From Chloroflexota bacterium (GTDB lineage: Bacteria; Chloroflexota; Anaerolineae; Anaerolineales; VGOW01): a DNA stretch of 64,000 nucleotides. Location: NCBI GenBank assembly GCA_016875735.1, contig VGOW01000002.1:82909-146908 (forward strand). Reading direction: 5' to 3'. Shown in pieces: positions 1 through 6,142 of the stretch. Position numbers and translations under genes: made by a program. Position 1 is the first letter of the stretch; every line of letters begins with the position of its first letter. The notes below the pieces were generated by a model. It was not told the origin of the DNA. It made no database searches and saw only the letters and a list, made by a program, of their open reading frames with translations.

Positions 1-370
1 GATCGCCGTTGGCGATGCTAGCCGTTTGCAGGGCGCAGTAGCGATCGGCAGGGCGAAGGAAGATGCACGTCGTTCCCGCCGGGTGAGTCGGATCATCCAC
101 CACCGCTGTGCCCTCGCCCCACCCCGAAGGGAAGTCGAGGTGATTGTCTCGTTCGCCGTCGAACCAACGAGTTTCGTCGCGGCGGCCTTCCGGCAGGTGA
201 GGCTTGACCTTTTCCGCCTGCGCCAGAATCTTTTCCTTCTCCCACGAATCGATCCACACCCCGCCGGTACAACACCACGACTGGCACTCGGTTGTGATAC
301 AGCGCTGTGTGGCTTTGGCCTCCAATACATTGATGCCCACTCGCTTGCCTTTGATCGTCAGCGATTCCAT
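1..370 (-). CDS. Cysteine-cluster protein, YkgJ/DUF3109-like (3' end off the left edge)
   Basis: The reverse strand is open from an ATG at 370 to the window edge, 123 residues with no stop, so the C-terminus is missing. The start is backed by a strong GGAGGAG Shine-Dalgarno five bases upstream. Residues 24-34 carry a C-x4-C-x3-CC cluster (CITTECQSWCC) followed by G-G-V, which resembles the metal- or FeS-binding signature of YkgJ/DUF3109 proteins. A further Cys pair appears near residues 100-112. Proteins of this type have no established reaction. The gene is divergent from the Nudix gene and shares a 166 bp intergenic region with it. The family call is by motif only. Confidence 0.6.
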   Translation of the reverse strand, partial: MESLTIKGKRVGINVLEAKATQRCITTECQSWCCTGGVWIDSWEKEKILAQAEKVKPHLPEGRRDETRWFDGERDNHLDFPSGWGEGTAVVDDPTHPAGTTCIFLRPADRYCALQTASIANGD

Positions 371-475
371 CGAGTCTCCTCCGTCTCCATTGTAAACCGA
401 CACAGGCTTCGGGGGGTTGCGTGAGCGTCTGCGCCGGGTCATAGCGATATTCTACACAAAACGAAAAATCGATGA

Positions 476-504
476 TTGACATTCGTTTCTCATCGAACTA
501 TAAT
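476..504 (+). promoter_or_regulatory. Consensus sigma-70 promoter of the NAD-salvage genes
   Basis: TTGACA at 476-481 and TATAAT at 499-504 are separated by exactly 17 bp, a perfect match to the housekeeping consensus. The expected start site is near 511, giving a leader of about 26 nt before the Nudix ATG at 537. The -35 region (TGACA) and the sequence just after the -10 (TGTCA, 507-511) form a short inverted repeat that could be an operator, but this is weak. Confidence 0.85.
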
Positions 505-536
505 CGTGTCAGAATTACACCATTTGGATAATCCCG

Positions 537-1220
537 ATGCCACGCAACCGCGCCGCCCCCGAACGCCCCGCCCTCACCGTCGATGTCGTCATCTTCCGCC
601 TCGCCGACGAGCGATTGGAGACTCTGCTCGTGCGGCGCGGCTTCCCGCCGTTCAAAGGCCGCTGGGCCATCCCCGGCGGCTTCGTACACAAAAACGAATC
701 GCTCGACGCCGCCGCCCGCCGCGAACTCAAAGAAGAAACGGGGCTCGAAGGCATTTATCTTGAGCAACTGTACACCTTCGGCGATCCCAAACGCGACCCG
801 CGAGGCCGAGTGGTCACCGTCGCCTACTTCGCCCTCATTCCCGGCACGGCGGCAGCCCGCGCCGGAGACGACGCCGCCGAGGTCGGTTGGTATCCGCTCA
901 TCAAACTGCCCGAGATTGCTTTCGATCACAAAAACATTCTTCAATACGCCCTGCGCCGCCTGCGATACAAATTGGAATACAGCGCCATCGGCTTCCAACT
1001 TCTGCCGTCCGAGTTCACGCTGGCCGAATTGCAGGCCGCGTATGAAATCATTCTCGGCGAGCCGCTCGACAAGCGTAACTTCCGCCGCCGCATCCTCGAA
1101 GCCGATGTGATCGAGGCCACCGGCGATTATCGTTCGGGAACGGTGGGGCCGCGAGCCGCGCTCTATCGCTACCGGCCCGATGCGGTGGCCGAAGTGAAAG
1201 CCCGAAGGTTGTTCCCATAG
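537..1220 (+). CDS. Nudix hydrolase / NrtR-like regulator of NAD metabolism
   Basis: 227 aa. The N-terminal Nudix fold has an intact Nudix box at residues 48-70 (G-x5-E-x7-REL-x-EE-x-GL), so ADP-ribose-type pyrophosphatase activity is possible. Residues ~155-225 (FTLAELQAAYEIILGEPLDK region with NFRRRI) match the winged-helix domain of NrtR, the Nudix-related repressor of NAD genes. Its neighbours downstream are a nicotinamidase-like gene and pncB, the context expected for NrtR. Some NrtR proteins lose the catalytic Nudix residues; this one keeps them, so it may be enzyme, regulator or both. It is transcribed from a perfect promoter at 476-504. Confidence 0.85.
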   Translation: MPRNRAAPERPALTVDVVIFRLADERLETLLVRRGFPPFKGRWAIPGGFVHKNESLDAAARRELKEETGLEGIYLEQLYTFGDPKRDPRGRVVTVAYFALIPGTAAARAGDDAAEVGWYPLIKLPEIAFDHKNILQYALRRLRYKLEYSAIGFQLLPSEFTLAELQAAYEIILGEPLDKRNFRRRILEADVIEATGDYRSGTVGPRAALYRYRPDAVAEVKARRLFP

Positions 1221-1293
1221 CCGCGCGCGGATGAACACGGATAGGCACGGACCATGCCGCCCGCGCCATCCGTGAAACCCGGCGCCCTCTCCC

Positions 1294-2322
1294 ATGCCAG
1301 AACTTCCAATTCCCCCTCACTTCGACCCGGCGCGAGTCGGCCAAGTATGGAAAGTGCCGTATCAACAGCGAGCCGAGGAGGCTGAGCGATGGGCGCACCA
1401 GCACAACATTGCGCCTGCCGCTGCCGACAAAACAAAAATCTGTCTCGTGGCTGTGGATGTGCAAAACACATTCTGCATTCCCGATTTCGAGTTGTATGTG
1501 GGCGGGCGTTCGGGCGCGGGCGCGGTGGACGACAACCGTCGGCTGTGCGAGTTCGTCTATCGCCATCTCGGCCTCATCACTCAACTCTGCCCCACAATGG
1601 ACACGCACCAATCACTGCAAATCTTCCACTCGATCTTCCTCGTTAATGATCGGGGCGAGCATCCCGCGCCGTACACCCTCGTCACTGCGAACGACATCGC
1701 CAATGGCGTGTGGCGCTTCAACACCGCGCTCGCGCCGAGTCTCGGCGTCACCCCCGAATACGCGCAGAGGCACCTCGAACATTACACGCGCGCCCTCATG
1801 CAAACCGGCAAATACGATCTAACGATCTGGCCGTATCATGCCATGCTCGGCGGCATCGGTCACGCCCTCGTTTCGACGTTCGAGGAGGCGGCCTTCTTCC
1901 ACAGCATCGCCCGGCGCGCGCAAATCAATTTTCAGATCAAAGGCGACAACCCGCTCACCGAGCATTATTCCGTGCTCGGCCCCGAAGTGCTCACCGGCCC
2001 TGGCGGCGACTCGATCGCCTCGAAGAACTTCGCCTTCATCGACACTCTGCTCGACTTCGACGCGATCATCATCGCCGGGCAGGCCAAGAGCCACTGCGTG
2101 GCGTGGACGATTCAAGATTTGCTCGAGGGCATCCAGCAAAAAGATTCCAGCCTCGCCCGCAAAGTCTATCTGCTCGAAGACTGCGCCTCGCCGGTCGTCG
2201 TGCCCGGCGTCATCGATTACACCGGGCAGGCCGACGCCGCCTTCCGAAAATTCGCCGACGCCGGAATGCACGTCGTCCGCTCCACCGATCCCCTCTCCTC
2301 TTGGCCCGACCTTCACCTCTAA
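1294..2322 (+). CDS. Isochorismatase-fold amidase, probable nicotinamidase
   Basis: 342 aa cysteine hydrolase of the isochorismatase/nicotinamidase superfamily. The catalytic Asp is D55 (VAVDVQNTF), the Lys K216 (IKGDNP...HYS) and the nucleophile C268 (QAKSHCVAW). D103, H105 and H112 ([11 protein letters not shown]) match the zinc-binding D-x-H...H triad of PncA-type nicotinamidases. The protein is longer than the usual ~200 aa PncA because of an N-terminal extension and a central insertion. Nicotinamidase would convert nicotinamide to nicotinate, the substrate of the pncB product encoded 23 bp downstream. The exact amide substrate is inferred from motifs and context. Confidence 0.8.
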   Translation: MPELPIPPHFDPARVGQVWKVPYQQRAEEAERWAHQHNIAPAAADKTKICLVAVDVQNTFCIPDFELYVGGRSGAGAVDDNRRLCEFVYRHLGLITQLCPTMDTHQSLQIFHSIFLVNDRGEHPAPYTLVTANDIANGVWRFNTALAPSLGVTPEYAQRHLEHYTRALMQTGKYDLTIWPYHAMLGGIGHALVSTFEEAAFFHSIARRAQINFQIKGDNPLTEHYSVLGPEVLTGPGGDSIASKNFAFIDTLLDFDAIIIAGQAKSHCVAWTIQDLLEGIQQKDSSLARKVYLLEDCASPVVVPGVIDYTGQADAAFRKFADAGMHVVRSTDPLSSWPDLHL

Positions 2323-2345
2323 CCACCCAACCGCCCAACCACCCA
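2321..2345 (+). repeat. Octamer tract (CACCCAAC-type) between nicotinamidase and pncB
   Basis: About three degenerate 8 nt units of the CACCCAAC/CGCCCAAC type fill the whole gap between the stop codon and the pncB ATG. The same unit recurs, longer, inside the coding region at 20918-20981. No Shine-Dalgarno is visible, because the tract takes up the ribosome-binding position. Confidence 0.6.
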
Positions 2346-3701
2346 ATGACAACCTTCGACCGCAAACGCCTCACCAACCAAACCTTCAAGCTCGATCTCG
2401 AACGAATGCGTCGGGGTTGGTATTCCGACAAATACTTCGAGAACATTGGCGCGATGCTCACCACGCTGGCCGGGCAGGGCTACCAATACAGCGGCCACAA
2501 TCCGCGAGTGAACGGCGGCCTCACGCCTGCGCAGCTGTCCGAGGCCGAAGTCGGAAACATGGAAGTGGAGATGCAGTGGTTCACTCGGCGCCCCGGCAAA
2601 ACCATTGTGGTGGGCGTGGACAAAGCCCTTGCCATGCTGCGCGGCTGCGCGGGCGAATACGATCGGCATGATCGATTCATCGAACGATGGGATCGACTCG
2701 AAGTGGAAGCCGTTCACGATGGGGACATCGTCACCTACAACGGCGACCCGCTCAACATCCAACCCGTCATTCGCGTGCGGGGCCGCTACCGCGATTTCGC
2801 CCTGCTCGAAACGCCCACCCTCGGCATCCTCACCCGCGCCAGCCGCGTGGCTACCAACGTGTACAACACACTCGTCGCCGCGCGCGGCAAGCCGGTGTTG
2901 TTCTTTCCTGCCCGCTTCGATCTTCACGAAGTGCAAGCCGCCGACGGTTACGCTTACAACATCGCCGTCCAGCGCTTCAATCACGATTACGAAAAGAAAG
3001 TCGGGCCGTTCATTTCCACCGACGCGCAGGGCGATTGGTGGGGCGGCGCGGGCGGCGGCACAGTGGCGCACGCGGCCATCGCCTGCTTCTTCGGCGACAC
3101 CGCCGAAGTGATGCTCGCCTTCTGCGCCACCCGCCCGCCGCAGATTCCGCGCATCGCATTGGTGGATTTCAACAACGACTCGGTCGGCGATTCGCTGGCT
3201 ACCCTCGAAGCCATGTTCACCCGCTACCGCGACTTGATCGACTCCGGCGACGAAACCGAAGCAAAAAAATACGTCCTCTACGGAGTGAGGCTCGACACCA
3301 GCGGCAGTGTGCGCGATGTCGGCGTCCCGCCGTTGGGCGACCCCGCGCTCGATCTCGGCGTGAACCCGCGCCTCGTCTTCACCGTGCGGCAGGCCATCAA
3401 CGCCGCATGGGAGCGATGGCATCTTCCGCCGCAATGGGTCGAGCGAGCGCGCGATTATTGCCGCGCCGTCAAAATTGTTGTCTCAGGGGGATTCGATCCG
3501 GAGAAGATCACGCGCTTCGAGCGATTGGCTGTGCCCGCCGACATTTACGCCGTCGGCTCATCGCTCTTCGGCAATCACGGTCCCACCGTCACCGATTTCA
3601 CCGCCGATGTGGTGCGGGTGAAGGTGGGCGGCGCGTGGCGCGACGTTGCCAAAGTGGGCCGCCGCGCCTGCGGCAACCCTGATCTGGAGGCCGCGAAGTG
3701 A
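2346..3701 (+). CDS. pncB: Nicotinate phosphoribosyltransferase
   Basis: 451 aa, starting at the ATG at 2346; the reading frame is open further upstream but overlaps the preceding gene. It resembles the nicotinate phosphoribosyltransferase family of the Preiss-Handler pathway, which makes nicotinate mononucleotide from nicotinate, PRPP and ATP. Visible features are an N-terminal FKLDLERMRRGWYSDKYF segment, a central LLETPTLGILTRASRV stretch, an LVDFNNDSVGDS segment and a C-terminal VSGGFDPEKI strand-turn typical of type II phosphoribosyltransferase barrels. It follows the nicotinamidase-like gene and completes nicotinamide salvage. Confidence 0.85.
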   Translation: MTTFDRKRLTNQTFKLDLERMRRGWYSDKYFENIGAMLTTLAGQGYQYSGHNPRVNGGLTPAQLSEAEVGNMEVEMQWFTRRPGKTIVVGVDKALAMLRGCAGEYDRHDRFIERWDRLEVEAVHDGDIVTYNGDPLNIQPVIRVRGRYRDFALLETPTLGILTRASRVATNVYNTLVAARGKPVLFFPARFDLHEVQAADGYAYNIAVQRFNHDYEKKVGPFISTDAQGDWWGGAGGGTVAHAAIACFFGDTAEVMLAFCATRPPQIPRIALVDFNNDSVGDSLATLEAMFTRYRDLIDSGDETEAKKYVLYGVRLDTSGSVRDVGVPPLGDPALDLGVNPRLVFTVRQAINAAWERWHLPPQWVERARDYCRAVKIVVSGGFDPEKITRFERLAVPADIYAVGSSLFGNHGPTVTDFTADVVRVKVGGAWRDVAKVGRRACGNPDLEAAK

Positions 3702-3733
3702 AGGCATCGTCTCGCGTACACCGACTGGGTTAA

Positions 3734-3800
3734 CCACAGAGACGCTGAGCGCGCAGAGTCTTCTCAATATGCTCTCTGCGTTCTCAGCGACTCTGCGGTG
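3734..3800. repeat. Fold-back tandem repeat, CACAGAGACGCTGAG type
   Basis: An imperfect hairpin of about 67 nt lies between the convergent ends of pncB and the cystathionine gamma-synthase-type gene. The left arm (CCACAGAGACGCTGAGC) is complementary to the right arm (CTCAGCGACTCTGCGGTG). It may act as a bidirectional terminator, although there is no T run. Confidence 0.6.
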
Positions 3801-3831
3801 AAATTTGAGGATGAGTTGAGCGACCGCGCAT

Positions 3832-5064
3832 CTAAGTAGAGTCGAGCGACTGCGAAAGGTCGGCGATCAAATCGTCGGCGTCCTCGATGCCCAGCGCCAA
3901 ACGAATGAGGTTATCTTTGATGCCCACTTCCAACCGCTCTTCGGTGGACATTTCGTAATACGACATCAACGCCGGCTGCTCGATCAACGTTTCCACGCCG
4001 CCGAGACTCGGCGCGATGATGGGGATGCGGACTCCGTCCACCACTCGGCTGGCCGCCGACAGATCGCCCTTCACCTCGAAACTGATCACGCCCCCGAACC
4101 CGCTCATCTGCCGGGAGGCCGCCTCGTGATCCGGGTGGGAAGCCAAGCCCGGATACCACACCCGCTCCACCTTCGGATGTGATTCGAGAAACTGCGCCAC
4201 GCGTATTCCGTTTTCATTCTGCCGTTGCAATCGCAGAGCCAGAGTCTTCAGCCCGCGCACGAGCAGATAGGCGTTGTTCGGGTCGAGCACGCCGCCCAGC
4301 ATCCACAAATTTTGCCGAAGCAGCGCAATCAACTGCTCGCTTCCGGCCACCACTCCGGCCAGCAAATCGTTGTGCCCGCCGAGATATTTGGTGGCCGAGT
4401 GCACCACGAGATCGATGCCGAAGTCGAGGGGCCGCAAGTTGAGCGGCGTGGCAAAGGTGGCATCCACCAGAGTCCGCACGTTGTGGCGTTTGGCAATGTC
4501 GGCCACCCGGCCCAGATCGAGCACCCGCAGATAGGGGTTGGTGGGCGATTCGGAAATGATCAGTTTTGTGGTCGGGCGGATGGCCGCTTCGAGCGCCTCG
4601 TAATCGCCCATCGGCGACACCGTGCATTCGACGCCGAACTTGCGCAGGAAGTTGAGGCAGAACTGCCGCGTGCGGCGATACGAGTCGTCGGTGATGACGA
4701 CGTGCGAGCCGGATTGCAGAAGGGTGAGCAGAGTCGAAGTCACCGCCGCCATTCCGGACGAATAGAGCACGGCGGCCTGCGCGCCTTCGAGCGCGGCCAG
4801 TTTGGTTTCGGCGGCGGTCACGGTAGGGTTGCCGTAGCGCCCGTATTCGGTGCGGCCTTTGGCCGCGCCCCACATTCGCGCATCCATGAAATCGCACAGG
4901 TCGGCAGTGTCGGCAAAGGTGTACGTTGCCGTTTGCACCACCGGCGGCGTGAGGGCGTGGTGCGCGTTGGGCCGCTGTGTTCCGGCGTGCACGGCCACAG
5001 TGGACGATCCCTGCGCGACGGCCACATCGAAAAGGGACGGTTTCAGTTGAAGGTCAGTTGTCAT
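3832..5064 (-). CDS. Trans-sulfuration PLP enzyme, cystathionine gamma-synthase type
   Basis: 410 aa fold-type I PLP enzyme of the Cys/Met metabolism family. The PLP lysine is K226 in SATKYLGGH, the cofactor-ring Asp is D201 (DATFATP), and the substrate/phosphate motif is EYGRYGNPT at residues 73-81. The family covers cystathionine gamma-synthase, cystathionine gamma-lyase, O-acetylhomoserine sulfhydrylase and methionine gamma-lyase. An S-adenosylmethionine riboswitch directly upstream argues for methionine biosynthesis (metB-like) rather than degradation. An AGGAGG Shine-Dalgarno precedes the ATG. The exact specificity is not settled by motifs. Confidence 0.85.
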   Translation of the reverse strand: MTTDLQLKPSLFDVAVAQGSSTVAVHAGTQRPNAHHALTPPVVQTATYTFADTADLCDFMDARMWGAAKGRTEYGRYGNPTVTAAETKLAALEGAQAAVLYSSGMAAVTSTLLTLLQSGSHVVITDDSYRRTRQFCLNFLRKFGVECTVSPMGDYEALEAAIRPTTKLIISESPTNPYLRVLDLGRVADIAKRHNVRTLVDATFATPLNLRPLDFGIDLVVHSATKYLGGHNDLLAGVVAGSEQLIALLRQNLWMLGGVLDPNNAYLLVRGLKTLALRLQRQNENGIRVAQFLESHPKVERVWYPGLASHPDHEAASRQMSGFGGVISFEVKGDLSAASRVVDGVRIPIIAPSLGGVETLIEQPALMSYYEMSTEERLEVGIKDNLIRLALGIEDADDLIADLSQSLDST

Positions 5065-5087
5065 CGATCAATCCTCCTCAGTCTCCC

Positions 5088-5126
5088 AAAACAAAAACCC
5101 CCATGCTCAAATGTCGAAGATGGGGG
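5088..5126 (-). terminator. Intrinsic terminator of the SAM riboswitch
   Basis: On the minus strand CCCCCAT (5126-5120) pairs with ATGGGGG (5104-5098) and is followed by a U-rich run, TTTTTGTTTT (5097-5088). It sits between the SAM aptamer and the start codon of the trans-sulfuration gene. This is the expected expression platform for transcription attenuation when SAM is abundant. Confidence 0.9.
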
Positions 5127-5151
5127 CGCTCGTGATTCCGAGTGGATCACC

Positions 5152-5348
5152 CTCTCATCTTCCAGAAAAGGGCGATGCGCGCATCGCCCCCACATGCCGG
5201 AATTGGCACCTTAGATTAGTCGAGTTGTCTTGTAGTCCGCAGTTTCGTAGTCGTTGGATCTCTTGACTATTCGACTACTTGACCACTCGACCAAAGATAG
5301 GTTGCCGAGGCTTCATCGGGCCGGTCCCTCCGCCTCTCTGGATAAGAG
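5152..5348 (-). promoter_or_regulatory. SAM-I (S-box) riboswitch aptamer with enlarged P3 and P4
   Basis: The minus strand reads CTCTTATCCAGAG (P1 5' side), then GGCGGAGGGACCGGCCC and GATGAAGCC (P2 with kink-turn), then CGGCAACC, AGGTGCCAATTCC and finally GGAAGATGAGAG. These are the conserved S-box core segments. P1 is formed by 5348-5341 with 5159-5152. The P3 region (5304-5208) is about 97 nt, far longer than usual, because it contains an octamer fold-back repeat. P4 carries a perfect 20 nt palindrome at 5170-5189. The aptamer is followed by a terminator and the trans-sulfuration gene. Confidence 0.96.
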
Positions 5349-5378
5349 TGTGTAATGGGTTATTTGATTGTGAGGGCA

Positions 5379-5407
5379 ATTATACGCAATCGCGTATGTT
5401 TTGCCAG
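5379..5407 (-). promoter_or_regulatory. Promoter of the SAM-riboswitch transcript
   Basis: On the minus strand CTGGCA (-35, four of six matches) is 17 bp from a perfect TATAAT (5384-5379). The predicted start near 5372 lies about 24 nt before the first base of aptamer P1, as expected for a riboswitch leader. Confidence 0.75.
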
Positions 5408-5515
5408 AGCGTTTCTTCGGCAGTGTGAACGAACTCCGAGGCGGAGGCTCGTCCAAATTATCCAATCCATTGGGGAAACAGGCACGGCTCTTGCAATCTT
5501 GATCTTGTTTCCACA

Positions 5516-6118
5516 ATGGCAAATCATCCGGTAGAGCAATTGAAACAGGCTTGGTACAGCCTGCCCGACTACGAACAACAGCATTCCTTTCGCTCCGCAA
5601 GGGTCGCGGTGGCTCTGGGAGCCAAGTTGGGCATGGCAGAAAAAGAATTAGTCACTTTTTGGTACGGCGCGATGCTGCACGATGTCGGCAAAGCGCATGT
5701 AGATCGATCTATTCTCCTCAAGCCCGGCCCGCTCACCCCCGAAGAGCAAATCGTCGTCCGCAAACACCCGCAACACGGCCACGACATGCTCGCGCCCATT
5801 CCCGGTTTCAAAGATTCGCTCGACGTGCCCTTGTATCATCATGAGCGATGGGACGGATACGGCTACCCGCGCGGGTTGAAGGGCGAGGCCATTCCGCTGG
5901 CGGCTCGCCTGTTTGCGGTGGTGGATGTGTGGGACGCGCTGAGAGCGGCGCGGCCCTACAGCCCGCCGTGGCCCGACGAGAGAGCGCGCGAGCACATCAT
6001 CGCCGGAAGCGGTTCCCACTTCGATCCGACTCTCGTGGAACAGTTCATCTACTCCTTGCGCGACAAGCGGCTCACCATGCCCACCACCAGCGTGCTCGGC
6101 AGATTACCGTTGAATTGA
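5516..6118 (+). CDS. HD-GYP-type phosphohydrolase (probable c-di-GMP phosphodiesterase)
   Basis: 200 aa, essentially a stand-alone HD-GYP domain. The metal-binding HD doublet is H55-D56 (MLHDVGK), followed by K-x-HP-x-HG, an HHERWDGYGYPRGLKGE block at about residue 107 and a VVDVWDAL helix. The HHE-x-(W)DG-x-GYP signature is what separates HD-GYP cyclic-di-GMP phosphodiesterases from other HD enzymes. No receiver or sensor domain is attached, so any input would come from a partner. It is divergent from the SAM riboswitch gene and lies 24 bp upstream of a histidine kinase gene. Confidence 0.85.
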   Translation: MANHPVEQLKQAWYSLPDYEQQHSFRSARVAVALGAKLGMAEKELVTFWYGAMLHDVGKAHVDRSILLKPGPLTPEEQIVVRKHPQHGHDMLAPIPGFKDSLDVPLYHHERWDGYGYPRGLKGEAIPLAARLFAVVDVWDALRAARPYSPPWPDERAREHIIAGSGSHFDPTLVEQFIYSLRDKRLTMPTTSVLGRLPLN

Positions 6119-6136
6119 ACCCAAACAGCGTATAAT
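6110..6136 (+). promoter_or_regulatory. Probable leaderless promoter of the histidine kinase gene
   Basis: A perfect TATAAT at 6131-6136 ends 6 bases before the ATG at 6143, so initiation about 7 nt downstream would fall on the start codon. A weak -35 (TTGAAT, 6110-6115) is 15 bp upstream. No Shine-Dalgarno is present between the -10 and the ATG. Confidence 0.55.
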
Positions 6137-6142
6137 CGGCGC

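Noticed and set aside
1216..1293. Repeat between Nudix and nicotinamidase genes (GGATGAACACGGATAGGCACGG)
   Set aside because: It has weak similarity to the CACAGATGAACACAGAT-type tract at 60657, but the fold-back arm is too short to support a call.
2319..3434. 371-codon open frame antisense to pncB
   Set aside because: The pncB frame carries clear family motifs; the antisense product is Val/Gly/His-rich without similarity to a known fold.
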